64,000 bases of DNA from Kalaharituber pfeilii (GCA_015179045.1 WHUZ01000008.1:310001-374000), one strand, 5' to 3'. Counted from the first letter of the stretch, positions 11,252-21,328 are shown. Notes: generated from the letters alone by a model not told the origin. Program-made: numbers and translations.

Positions 11252-12543
11252 ATGAGTTCATATAAGTCTTCACCTCCGCAGGACTGGGAACAGTCAGAAG
11301 AATACCGGAAAACGAAAGATGCAATGGAGAAAATGACACTATATCGCACTGGGCTCACTCCGAAACCAGCCCAACTACGTTTCGCTATGGCATTGGTTAT
11401 GGGCAAAGATGTTACCTGCGTGGCTGCTACCGGGTTTGGTAAAAGTTTAGCATTCCAAATGGCATTGTTCATGATGTTAAAGAAGGTTGGAGTGGTCATC
11501 ACAGGGATTGAGGCTTTGGGGGAGGATCAAGTCGAAGCTTGCGCCAGATATAAGCTACGAGCAGTGCTACTCACCGAGCAAATCCTGGAAACTAACCCGG
11601 AGATTCTAGATGATATTTGCAATGGGAAATATGACCTAGGTATAACTTTTTCATTGATAGAAGTGTCCCCCGAATGATGAATGCTCACTCTTGGTTTTGG
11701 ATATAGTTTACGTGGCTCCTGAGAGATTGCTCGTCAAGACAAGTCCATTGCATAAGTTGCTTTTCAAGGGTGGGAACAAATTGAAGGCAATGATAGGATT
11801 TGTTCTAACAGATGAATGCCACTTGGTTGTGGATTGGTATGTTGTTGTTTTCATTCTTCGCGCAGTGGACCCTGGCAAACCGTTGTTGCGATACTTCAAC
11901 CTTCAAAGCCTAGCCATACATTCCCACGTGTTTCAGCACCTCTTCAAATCCATGTGCGCAATGCGTTACATGCTTTACGTTCTAAATTACTTGCGCGTGA
12001 TTATCCAGGTTCGACACTTTATACTGATAGACATATGATTTCCAACAAACAGGTACATTCGCTCTCTACAGCCTGCAGAGGAATCTTGGAGGAAAAGCAT
12101 CTGCTCTTGGTCCGTGGGGTTACCTTTGATCACACCATATACAACAAATACCGTAGGTCGATGTAAAAATAGCCACGGGGTAAAGGATGCTAACATCATA
12201 AGGAACTGATATCTTCAAATGTATCACCTCCGAAGTCGCAATCTTCCAAGCCGCCGAGAAAGAAGCTCAAAATAATGCAATCACCAACGCTTCCAACAAC
12301 ACCATCACTAATGGTTCATCCACAGCTACTACAGGCGCTTTAACTACGAATTCCAACTCAACAACTGCGCGATCCTGGCGAGATCGCCTAACCATACATT
12401 ACTCTTCACTCAGAGTTGTTGATATGGAAGACATTTGTCGCAAACGCAAGTTGAAAATCAAGGGCAGGAAGGCAGAATTGGTGGAACGTCTTGTTGCCAC
12501 GGACCTGTTGTTACCCGAAGACCAAACACCATGGCGCGGATAA
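11252..12543 (+). pseudogene. RecQ-like helicase with SAP tail, internally degraded
   Basis: The ATG at 11252 leads through a Q-motif-like region (GLTPKPAQLRFAMALVMG) to a Walker A loop (AATGFGKSLAFQ). A 67-bp intron (11640-11706) then gives LVYVAPERLL, the RecQ-type motif III region, and a DECH Walker B box (VLTDECHLVVDW) near 11830. After that helicase motifs IV-VI cannot be found: coding sense is scattered over frames to about 12160. A clean final stretch (12211-12543, about 110 residues) ends with a SAP DNA-binding motif (LRVVDMEDICRKRKLKIKGR...ELVERL). The family unwinds DNA with ATP; this copy lacks the second RecA lobe and is probably inactive. It lies inside the 7.2-kb unit, between the Gln/Met-rich gene and the convergent DUF6589-like gene. 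Confidence 0.65.
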
Positions 12544-12718
12544 GCTAACAACACAACACAAAACACCCGGCCTAGTCTGGTACAAAACACCAAGGACAAC
12601 CAAGCACCTGTATGCTTTTAGCTATATCTGGCACAAAAAATAGCATTGCTTACTCCTATGTATATAAAATATGGCTCTCAATTCTTAGCCTGGTTCTTTT
12701 TGTATATCGCTCAACTAT

Positions 12719-15146
12719 CTACTCTGCTACATCCATAGCATCTTCGTCGTCATCATCGCTTTCATCGGACTCGTCCGACTCATCTGCCATGCCCAAAGTT
12801 TTCAACCTTTTCACACGACTGCAACCAGGCGACCTTGCCAAAAAGGCTGGCCACCATTTCCCATCACGCATCTTTTCCAATCCATCCATCATCCAATCCT
12901 TTACCTCAGTCTCCGCAGGTGTCTGAACGGTAGCCTTTCCCCTCCCAGCTACATGTTTCACGACGTCATCATCTAACAGCATTTCCATGACTGAGATAAT
13001 ATCCGGTACACGATCTTGACGTGTACGGTTCCCAGCATGTCGTCTTATTCCTAATCCCGTCCGCATATCTTCTTTGATTCCAGTCAGATAGAGCACACAG
13101 CGTGCAATAACTTTACGTTGAAAGTCCTCCAAATTCTCCGAACCGCCAGGATTATACTGTTGCTTGTAGGCTCTCACAATTTCCTCCATAAATTCATCCA
13201 AACCCAGAGCTTTCCCTTCTCTTCCCCTAGGATTGATGATCCAATTCCGCCGTATGATCTGCTTCAAGCGGTCATCCCATTCTCCAAGCATGCCGCAGCG
13301 TATATCCATCAACTCCGGACCATACTTAATCCCGCCTCCCGCGATGAACTGAGGCTCCCCATAACTGAAGTATTAACTCCATGGCACCCACATCTCCACC
13401 TCTCATACTCTTATAGAAAGCCGTAAGTTCGATCTCGCTTCTCATGAACAACAGCAGGTTCTCGTACACCCGGTCCCGCTCATCATCCTCGCATACCCTC
13501 AGACCTTCTACATACCTATAGGCCAGTTTCCCAGTTACCGCCTTCACTATATTGCGCCAATTGATATCTCCAGTCATCACCTTTGCTCGAAACGAATCCC
13601 AATTATTTTCAGCGCCCTCTGCTACCATCAAAGCCATCGCTGCCCCGTCTAAACTATCTCTGGTGAAATCCATGCATGCCCAGAAGTTCCCAACTTTCTC
13701 ATCAACATAGTTCCTCCGCAGCTTCCTGTTAAAATAAGAGAGGCTCCCCAGCCGAGATCCACTTTTTTCCCCTAAATGATGTTTCAATTGCATTTTCTTG
13801 TAGTTCATACAAGTATGCAAAGGTCCCAAGACTGGCACCACAAACGAGAAGTCCTCACCAGGTACATCACTCTCCCGCGCCTTCTGAATCGATCGGACTC
13901 GGTCTGCCAGGAGCTGGTCCCCACCAACCAAGAACAATCCCTCCGCCAAATCACTTTTCGTATATTTGAATTCAGAAGTCAATACTCGCCCAATCCCTTG
14001 AAGGTTTCCAGCAGTTGATGATTGTTCAATATTCATCAAATCGAATGCCAGCACATCTGGGGCCTCCAAATGCAAGACCTCTATTTCTGGCCGCCTAAAC
14101 TCATCCTCTCCACGAGGCAATTTCTCTATATGGCTACTAAGCAAGTTCGCCAAGTACCATTCACAAGAGTTTGAGAAATAATCCAATGCGGCTTCCGTTG
14201 GTTCCAACATTCTTGGTTCGAACTCAACCCTTGCTGCAGGCTTCATCCACTCCCGAGGGATAAATCTGTACCCCTCAGGCATTCCGAAAACAGGGGTAGC
14301 GAAGCCCCCGGTACTATTGACCATCAACGCTCCAGATCTTGTGCTAGTCGCATCACGTACGCCAACCATTTGGTTGACATTATCCAGATTCATCAAGACC
14401 GCTACCCGGGTGGCCCATTCAGAAGCAGTAAGCTTCAGTTCCTTCGCTATGGACCTCAACACCTCCACGACATGCGGGTTAGAACTACATATTGATAGCT
14501 CACGTAAAACCTCCATGGTGCTTTTAGGTATATGGTTCGCATACAGGTAAACACCCATATTCGTCTGAAGCCCATTCACTGTTTGGTTCCTGCAATTCAA
14601 CATATTCAATATGCTGCTCATAACTACCTTGGGTTTATTCCGTCGCACGACCAATCCAGTCGCAATTTTGTCACAGAATTTCCAAACCACTGGAGCATTT
14701 TCACGAATGTATTGCTCCATTTCATTCAGAGAAGTCGTTATGCTTCCGGCTTTGACTGTCTTCACACCTTTACGAGCATGGCGAATTGGTGCACTTGTAT
14801 CCTTCAGCATCTTCACCACCTCCCCCTCCATCTCCTTGAAAAACATATCATGTATGAGCTCTTGTGGGGGCTTTGTCGACCGACCCAGCCATAATCCAAT
14901 GACTTCACCACACCCAGCTCCATTAAAAAATCCCTGCCGAGCTTGTGAGAGATTGGGATCGGGATTCAGAGTCCATTCCTTCAGGAACCCATGCATGGTA
15001 CGGAACTCTTTTTTGATCAACGCCATGATCGCCTCCAGCTTTGGTGCATGTTCCTTGTGAAAAGCCTCTATTCTTGGATTTACAGGCGGAGGAGGCACTT
15101 TGGGCTTGCGCCCACGGGTTTCCACTCGTTTTTCGATAGGTTCCAT
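12719..15146 (-). pseudogene. DUF6589-like protein, one frameshift
   Basis: From the ATG at 15146 (MEPIEKRVETRGRKPK) the frame runs to 13326; at about 13364 one extra base moves coding sense to the frame ending at 12719. Features I associate with fungal DUF6589 proteins are SILNMLNCRNQTVNGLQTNMG near residue 190, NLDNVNQMVGVRDATSTRSG near 265, GPLHTCMNYKKMQLKHHLG near 455, and after the frame change GGGIKYGPELMDIRCGMLGEW...RRNWIINPRG. The C-terminus is acidic (DESDESDESDDDDED). DUF6589 proteins are usually found in fungal mobile DNA; a recombinase or transposase role is inference from that habit and from the inverted repeats here. A basic RGRKPK near the start could be an AT-hook or nuclear signal. 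Total length about 800 residues. Confidence 0.65.
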
Positions 15147-15293
15147 ATAGTCTGGGTGTAGAGAACTGATAATCAAAGCGTGCACAATGATAAGTTTTAT
15201 GGAGGACGTTTGGTTTACGTATTAACTAGTCTACGTTTACAAACCAGACAATGTTTACATTTAGTGTTTATATTAGTCTGTTGGGGTTGCAAC

Positions 15294-15331
15294 TAGTCTG
15301 GTTGGCACAAGCCCTTCCGCTAACCAGACTA
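15294..15331. mobile_element. 38-bp mini-transposon
   Basis: Begins TAGTCTGGTTGGCACAAGCC and ends TAACCAGACTA, with 11-bp inverted ends. A perfect 9-bp duplication, GGTTGCAAC, flanks it (15285-15293 and 15332-15340). It shares its first 28 bases with the 52-bp element at 8248, so it is a shorter deletion derivative. Confidence 0.85.
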
Positions 15332-15381
15332 GGTTGCAACTAACAAAACTTAGAAGGCAACGGTGTGACGCTAGTGCCACC

Positions 15382-15406
15382 CAAATAAAAAAAGTTTTAT
15401 GCCAGA
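15382..15406 (-). repeat. Right terminal inverted repeat
   Basis: Reverse complement of 8192-8216 over all 25 positions. Beyond it lies a partial miniature element (15407-15433), so the unit may have landed in, or recombined through, such an element. Confidence 0.85.
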
Positions 15407-15433
15407 GCGGAAGGGCTTGTGCCAACCAGACTA
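15407..15433. mobile_element. Half of a miniature element
   Basis: The right end of the same miniature family (GCGGAAGGGCTTGTGCCAAC then CAGACTA), fused to the right inverted repeat of the 7.2-kb unit on one side and to the 833-bp repeat on the other. Confidence 0.7.
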
Positions 15434-16269
15434 GGGAATCCTGTCACGAGTCTTCGAGCACCCTCCCCGAACGCCCCAACCGCTACGCTGAAGATAGGCA
15501 GCGAGCCCACCGCAGGTGCCACAGCGCGGCGGGAGCCAAGCTTGTTTCTCCCAAGACATCTGCCTTCAGACACCGCAGTCAAAGCCGGCGCCGGCGTGCC
15601 GCAACCTGTCCTCGTCCCACAGCAGCGTACTCAGCCTCAGCCCTCCAAAAGGAACTCGACACAAGGGCCTGGGCCAAACCCCCACCGTGTGCGATCTAGA
15701 ACTGATGAGAGCGAGAAAGCTGCCAAGAAAACTGCAGGCCCGCCGCCCAAAAGGCCAACCGCCCCCCCTCCAGGTTCTGCCAGGATTATCACCCCTCCAA
15801 GCTCGGGCGAAGACACTCCCCCGAGGCCACGGCGCCCAAGAAGAAAACCCAAAAGGGCAGGGGCCCCTGTAAGGGCCGTAGTTGGTCGATAAGGACGGGG
15901 ACGCAGCCAGCAAATCACCTGGACCCTGGGCGACAGGTTGCACAGCAACTCACCCCAGAAGGACAATCGCTGCCGGCAAGCGTACATATGGGAGCGTCGC
16001 CTGACCAGGATGCCATCACGGCCTCGGGTCCACAGATACAGTTCCTGCAACGCACCCCACAGGGACACAGCTTGCTGCCAGCGGGCATGTAGATGGAAAG
16101 GGCCGCTCAAGCGCAGGAGCTTTGGATGCACGGGGCACTGCAGCCACAGGAGGCCACGCGACAGCAGTTCCCGGCCGCGCCCCAAGATAATCTTGGTCGC
16201 TATCATTAGGCAGGAACTTTGGAGCTTGGGCAGGACATCTCTCTGGCCTTGCAAGAGCCACTCTCAGTA
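15434..16269 (+). pseudogene. Right copy of the 833-bp repeat (gene fragment)
   Basis: A 5'-truncated duplicate of the Gln/Pro-rich gene at 6390-8114. One stretch, RTDESEKAAKKTAGPPPKR, reads through here but is frame-broken in the left copy, while the codon at 16088-16090 is TAG where the left copy has CAG (C-to-T). Each copy therefore decayed on its own after duplication. Confidence 0.8.
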
Positions 16270-16574
16270 AGTAAAATAAAGTCCTTAATTCCTAGCCACA
16301 TAAGGCTTACTCAGTCTCGAACCAGACTACCGCTTAGTGGGAGAACGTCTGGAATAAAATGTGCGCGGCGCCATAGAGTAGCCAAGGGCAAATGTCGGCG
16401 ACGGCCTACTGGAGTCGCCGACATGCCTGACGCTAGTGAAACTCACTAGTATAGACTAGTATAGTGTCGGGTGAAACTGTCCTTTCGCGACAAGATTCAA
16501 TCCTAGAGCTGTACTCCAACTCATCATAGAAACTGGCCTCTAAGCAATTACGACATCCAGACCACGATCAAGTG
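16270..16574. other. Short repeat-rich spacer
   Basis: Contains GACTAGTATA direct repeats near 16447-16462 and an inverted GTCGGCGAC...GTCGCCGAC pair near 16393-16422. No gene. Confidence 0.35.
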
Positions 16575-16913
16575 ATGCCACCGCGGCCAGGAACAGTTAC
16601 AGAAGGCAGGCCAATTATTGATCGAGGTGGCGGAAGCAAGCAAAGAGACATTCCAGGGGAGAATCAGAACCTGGCGGAGAATGCAGAATATACAACAGCT
16701 GATAAGTTGCATCGGGTACTTGTTTATGTGAGCAGACAGGGATTCACTAGGGGAAGTTTATATGTGCATTCTTCAACGAAGAAGATGAACGTATAAAACG
16801 TCGAGTAGGGGTTTTTCTACAGCACCCAGATGAGGTTAAGATTGTGTTGCGGAAGCTACTAGCCAGAGCAAGGGAGCTGGGTAGCAATCGGGGGTTAGTA
16901 CTACTCTAGAGAA
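16575..16913 (+). pseudogene. Small decayed gene of unknown function
   Basis: The ATG at 16575 starts a frame ending DKLHRVLVYVSRQGFTRGSLYV; near 16764 sense shifts to FFNEEDERIKRRVGVFLQHPDEVKIVLRKLL, which ends at 16913. The two parts read naturally as one protein of about 110 residues with a small frame lesion. I do not recognise it. Confidence 0.35.
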
Positions 16914-16936
16914 ACAAACTTAAAAGAACAATTCAA

Positions 16937-17239
16937 ATGGCAACTAGGGACATATTTCAAGAGATATTAGAAAAGGAATTTGAGGAGCTTACAAGATATA
17001 AGGAGTTGATGAAGCTAGCAAAGACTATAAACCCAGAAGATTGTCAGTCATTTACATGGAATCGATTCATGACAGTATATACTAAGAGTGCGCTATTTCT
17101 AATCAAATTATTTCAAGAATTGGTATTTAAAATTCAAAATAGAAAGAATAATTCAGAAAATAATCAAAATAAGGAAGAGATTGAAAATGAAAGGGCAAAT
17201 ATGGATCCAGAGGAGCATATAGGTCTCAAAAATAAGTGA
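16937..17239 (+). CDS. Small hypothetical protein
   Basis: 100 residues, ATG at 16937, rich in Glu/Lys/Asn, with a helical start (MATRDIFQEILEKEFEELTR) and a charged low-complexity end. No domain recognised. It begins 23 bp after the decayed gene upstream on the same strand, so it may be its last part or an unrelated remnant. Confidence 0.3.
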   Translation: MATRDIFQEILEKEFEELTRYKELMKLAKTINPEDCQSFTWNRFMTVYTKSALFLIKLFQELVFKIQNRKNNSENNQNKEEIENERANMDPEEHIGLKNK

Positions 17240-17269
17240 CGGTTTAAGAATAGGGATTTAATGATATCA

Positions 17270-18269
17270 GCTGCAGTTTAAAGGACACTCCCGCAATCCG
17301 GTCGTCCGCCCCTTGGAGAAAAAAGGCATAGTCGTCCATGGAATCGCCCTGAGGAAAGACTTGGGGAATGTCCGGAGATGGCTAGAGACCGACAACAAAG
17401 ACATGGGCAGTATCACCGGGATTCGATGGTTAAGAAAAAAGACAATCCTGCTGGAAGAGGGAAAAAAGACAAGTTCCGTGGTGGTATACCTGGAGACACC
17501 TACGGAGACCGGGAAAGTTAGGCTCGGAGGAAGATGGTTAAACACAAGCGTATACGAGACAGACAGGGGAAGGAAGAAGTAGACAGGTCAGTTCGGGGTT
17601 CCCAGCTACCCGCATCACGAAGGACAAGCGGGAAATACATGTATTTAGTGATTAGTTAGTCTTTTTCTTTTTGTTAAACCTATACCTCGCCATAGCCCAT
17701 AGGGCGGCACGCGAGTAATGAAATAAATAAAAAAAAAAAAAAAAAAAAATCCGGTCGTACGATTGTAGTGCATGGAATTGCGGTGACGAAGAAACTTGGG
17801 AAAGTAAGAGATTGGATAGAGACTGCAAACCCCTGGATGGGAAAGATTGTTGTGGCAAGATGGTTGGTGACGAAAGAGAGGAGGGAGGGAAAGAAGGTTA
17901 GCTCGATTGTCATCTACCTGGAGGGGGAGGTGGAATCGGATAGCCAAACACCAGCGAAGGTAAGGTTGTCAGGCAAGTGGTACGATTCGTGCCTGTATGA
18001 CTGGGACAGAAATTCAAAGGGGGATAGAAAGGGGAAGAGGAGGGACGTGGAGGAAATGGACTTGACGACGTAAATCTTTCATTTTTGGAGGAGCGGGTTG
18101 TCTCATGGGTTTTATTTCCTCTATTCCCTTTTGAATATCGGTGTATATAGTGAGTTGTTTGTTTTAGGTGCCTGTCTCCGGGCCATAAGGACTTCGGTCC
18201 AGGGACCCTGCCATGGCGAACAGCTGCAAGCGGGGTTATGTGAGATTAAAAAAAAAAAAAAAAAAAAAA
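17270..18269 (+). mobile_element. LINE ORF1 fragment with tail B
   Basis: Outer element, interrupted by the half-LINE at 17306-17747. After the interruption the frame 17760-18073 reads HGIAVTKKLGKVRDWIETAN...MGKIVVARWLV...SSIVIYLEGEV...KVRLSGKWYDS, the RRM-like core of Tad-type LINE ORF1 (nucleic-acid binding). It stops before any CCHC knuckle. The 3' UTR ends with GTGCCTGTCTCCGGGCC and the tail B block, then about 21 A. No 5' end or target duplication was found. Confidence 0.65.
17306..17747 (+). mobile_element. 5'-truncated half-LINE, nested
   Basis: 442 bp flanked by AATCCGGTCGT (17295-17305 and 17748-17758). It carries the ORF1 core (frame 17313-17582: IVVHGIALRKDLGNVRRWLE...SSVVVYLETP...RLGGRWLNTSVYE), stops before the zinc knuckles, then has the same 3' UTR as the 18729-19910 element and tail A with poly(A). 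It is inserted inside another LINE ORF1 copy. Confidence 0.85.
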
Positions 18270-18728
18270 CCTCCTCATCCGCTGTCTCATTCCCCTCTCC
18301 CGAGCTTTGACCCATATGAGTTTTGTCTCCTTTCCCGCCTTCTTTCCCCTCGCTATTTCAGCGACGACCCCTTGCAAATCAATTGGATACATGTAGAAAT
18401 CTATTCCACGCCTTAGTTTAGCGCACAAGATCACTATCGTAATATTTGGTTATATACTCTTGTGGGTAAAGGGAGTGGTATCTAAACACTAACTCTTTCT
18501 ACTCCTGAAGGCAAATTGACTTCGATTTGTGTTGAAGATGGAGTACTATTTCTAGTCTTTACACCTTATTCTGCGTCGTTCTATGTCTTCAATCATGTTC
18601 TATCCCTTTCTACGTTCTATTTCTAGCTCTCTCATACGAATCATGTGTTCTAGATGTTTCTGTCTCTATGTTCTTAGCTCTCAATACCTTCTAGATACGC
18701 CATGTAGAGTGTGTTTCACCTAAAACCT

Positions 18729-19910
18729 TTACCACCGTTGCCAACACATCGATCCAATAGGCATTCCCGGATAGACACAACACAACCAATCAAGTGACAA
18801 GACAATGCCGCCAAAAGGTAGACAACCACCGCCCCGCGCCATGAGGCCCCGAGTGACACCGTGGGATCTCATGAGAGAGGAGGAGAGGGAAATCTTCTTC
18901 TTAACCCTCGCCGAAGTCTGGAGATACGAATACCTAGGTAAAGATTCGAACGGACAACCAGGACACGGGGACCATATCGTCTTTAGCTTCAAGGACAGTC
19001 CGACGAAACCGGACATCACCCCATGGCTGCCTTCGCCGCCCCCGCCACCACCACAGTCACTAGGGTTCAGCCCCATCACGACAATCGGCACCCCACCGAC
19101 GCCGACACCGCCACAGCCCCTGGGGCTGAGCAGGATCACGTGCGTAGACACGGAGCCGGAGGAGGAACCCACCACAACGCTGGGGGTTAGCGCCATCACC
19201 ACCGTCCACGAGGAGAACCCTCAGGACAAACCCCCGACCAGGAAGAGAAAAGGCAAGGAGCCGTCGCCACAGGTCCCGTACGAAATTAAACGGAGACTGG
19301 ACAAGAAAGAAGCCAAAAAGATCGCGACCTCTCCCGGGATCGAGACTGTGGGTAGCACCTCCGCTGCCCCCACAACCCCACCAACCCAACCAACCCCCCA
19401 AAGACCACCACCCCCGAGCCCCCCGCCCTGGAGAAAAAACAAGCCAGGAAGAAGGCCGTCAGGAACGCAGACAAGACCTCCGAATCGCCCCAACCCACGA
19501 AACACGGCGTAGTGATCCACGGGATCGCATTGAGAAAGGACCTGGGGAGAGTCAGGAGATGGATACAGACAGACAACGCGGACCTAGGGGAAACGACCGG
19601 CATCAGATGGCTGAGAAAAAAGACACTACTGATAGAAGAAGGCAAAAAGACGAGCTCAGTCGTAGTCTACCTGGAGGGACCGACCAAGATCGACAGGGTA
19701 AGGTTAGGAGGGAAATGGTTGAGGACCACCCCATACGAACAAGACAGGGGACAGAAGTGAAAAATCTTGTTGTATGGCACCACCCGCATCACGTTAGATC
19801 CGTGGGCACCACATGTATTTAGCAGTTTAGTTATTCTTTCCTTTAATAAAACCTCGCCATAGCCCATAGGGCGGCATGCGAGTAATGAAATAAAAAAAAA
19901 AAAAAAAAAA
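18729..19910 (+). mobile_element. Complete ORF1-only LINE derivative (half-LINE)
   Basis: 1,182 bp with a perfect 13-bp target duplication TCACCTAAAACCT (18716-18728 and 19911-19923). It has a 76-bp 5' leader, an ORF1, a short 3' UTR, tail A and 18 A. There is no reverse transcriptase or endonuclease, so it must borrow them from a LINE with the same tail. It is organised like mammalian HAL1 half-LINEs. Confidence 0.85.
18805..19760 (+). pseudogene. LINE ORF1-like protein, one frameshift
   Basis: ATG at 18805. The N-terminal half is Pro-rich with three related motifs (TLGVSAITTV, PLGLSRITCV, SLGFSPITTI). A basic segment follows (TRKRKGKEPSPQ, DKKEAKKIA). Near the A-run at about 19433 the frame changes, after which KKQARKKAVRNADKTSES leads into the RRM-like core VVIHGIALRKDLGRVRRWIQ...SSVVVYLEGP...VRLGGKWLRTTPYEQDRG and the stop at 19760. 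The protein lacks the CCHC knuckles normally following this core, so the stop marks the point where the LINE was internally deleted. Known ORF1 proteins bind LINE RNA; a role here in packaging its own RNA is inference. Confidence 0.7.
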
Positions 19911-19923
19911 TCACCTAAAACCT

Positions 19924-20361
19924 GCCCATGGCTGGGAAACCGCCCAAATATACGGAACAACGGATAAAACTCCTGTGAATACAAATGGATCTCAAGTGCC
20001 CTGAAACCCACGGAGTAACACTGTCATACTCTAGTGTTAGAGATCTACAGTAATGTCGGAGTGTCGGAGGTGTCGGATATCAGAGAGGTCCGTGATAAAG
20101 GGTGGTAAGGGCCCGAGAGCAACCTCATGCTCTATGTATATAGGTGTATTACTTTGGCTACTCTCTCTACGAAGGAATAACAATCATCTCTTTCTACCCA
20201 AAGCTCAACATCTAGTGAACATTTAGGCTAAGGCAATACCAGGTGAGTAAGCAGAGAAGAAGATGGATAGGGACTATCTAAAACCAATGAAATAGCAATA
20301 CATGTATAGGAAGATATTTTCTGAATAGCTTGCAGCACTGGCTACTGATTTGGACACAGTA
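19924..20361. other. Intergenic, no gene recognised
   Basis: No supported frame. A short TGTCGGAGTGTCGGAGGTGT direct repeat is present near 20055-20075. Confidence 0.35.
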
Positions 20362-21098
20362 TATATGTGTGCTGGGCCATTCGTAACAAATGTTGCAGTC
20401 ACCACTGGTTCGGGCTACTCAGTAGCACTACGGTTCATGACTGGCCTGGACTGCTCACAACATGCGTACTCGTACAACTTTGTATTGACCTTTTTCACTA
20501 CGGAAACTAATATCATAGAACAGGTTAGTTGCTAAATTATTGCAGTTGCAACATTACGATACTTGAAATTTTATTCAACTCTTCAGAGTATTTGTTTATT
20601 TACAAGTTTATTTACTCATATACTCTCTTAACCTTTCGCAGTTAGATGCTTTTGATATTTTTGAATCTTTGTATATACATCTGTATTTTAGTATGATTCT
20701 CCACAATTTGCTATACTTAGAGTATTTCACTGGAATAGGATTTTTCGCTGAAGATAAAAGTATTTCGCTGAATAGAAAGCATTTCACTGAAGAGAAAAGT
20801 ATTTCGCTGAAGAGAAAGCATTTCGCTGAAGAGGGTTCTGCATTCTTAACGGCAGTCTGGTTGGGTTCGAAGTTAATTGTAGAGTACACGTGTAGTGGGC
20901 ATGTAGGTAATGTAGTGCATAGTGCTTTGTACAGAGAAAAAGAATTATGAACCGTGGTACTTATATATATATATCATTACTCGCGTGCCGCCTCTCAGGC
21001 TATGGCGAGGTTTGCTTAGATGAACCGTGGTACTACTGAGAAGCCCGGACCAGTGGTGGCTGAATCACTGTTACGAATGGCCCGGCACATATGTATGT
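20362..21098. mobile_element. TIR element of unknown family
   Basis: Ends are diverged inverted repeats of about 75 bp: left 20362-20438 (GGGCCATTCGTAACA...CACCACTGGT...CGGTTCATGA) and right 21020-21098. The right arm is split by a tail-A micro-retroposon (20962-21019). Inside is a tandem repeat at 20750-20835 built on AGTATTTCGCTGAAGAGAAA. No transposase. Target duplication unclear because of TATATA flanks. Confidence 0.5.
20962..21019 (-). mobile_element. Tail-A micro-retroposon, 58 bp
   Basis: Perfect 15-bp target duplication ATGAACCGTGGTACT (20947-20961 and 21020-21034). The poly(A) has been replaced by a TA dinucleotide run. The hairpin is GCCT-GAG-AGGC, a paired variant. Confidence 0.85.
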
Positions 21099-21253
21099 AT
21101 AAAAACCCAATCGCTCAAGATAATGCATAGGAGTACTTAACTATACGAGGCCACTGAGGCTTGGAAACATATTTTATCAATTCAGCAGTTCATGCCATGA
21201 AGGCCATCTAGGCTGATCCAAGACATTCAGGCCCATTTAGCATAGTTCAGCTG

Positions 21254-21313
21254 CCCTGCCATGGCGAACAGCTACAAGCGGGGTCACGTGAAATAAAAAA
21301 AAAAAAAAAAAAA
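21254..21313 (+). mobile_element. Tail-B micro-retroposon, 60 bp
   Basis: CCCTGCCATGGCGAACAGCT through CACGTGAAAT plus poly(A), flanked by AGCATAGTTCAGCTG (21239-21253 and 21314-21328), 15 of 15 matching. Confidence 0.9.
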
Positions 21314-21328
21314 AGCATAGTTCAGCTG

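Larger units (their letters stand above)
8192..15406. mobile_element. 7.2-kb TIR unit with DUF6589-like and helicase genes
   Basis: Perfect 25-bp inverted repeats (each starting TCTGGCATAAAACTTTTT) lie at 8192-8216 and 15382-15406. Between them are three genes: an unknown Gln/Met-rich protein (plus), a RecQ-like helicase with SAP tail (plus) and a DUF6589-like protein (minus), convergent on about 12.6 kb. The flanking octamers are TAGGAAGG and GCGGAAGG (six of eight alike), so a target duplication is only suggestive. All three genes carry lesions, so this copy is probably not autonomous. I infer a DNA transposon whose mobile enzyme is the DUF6589-like protein, with the helicase as accessory; that role is not proven by the sequence. 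Confidence 0.65.

Noticed and set aside
16935..17240. The 100-residue frame as a LINE ORF1 start
   Set aside because: It has no similarity to the Pro-rich ORF1 N-terminus seen at 18805 and lies outside the duplicated flanks.
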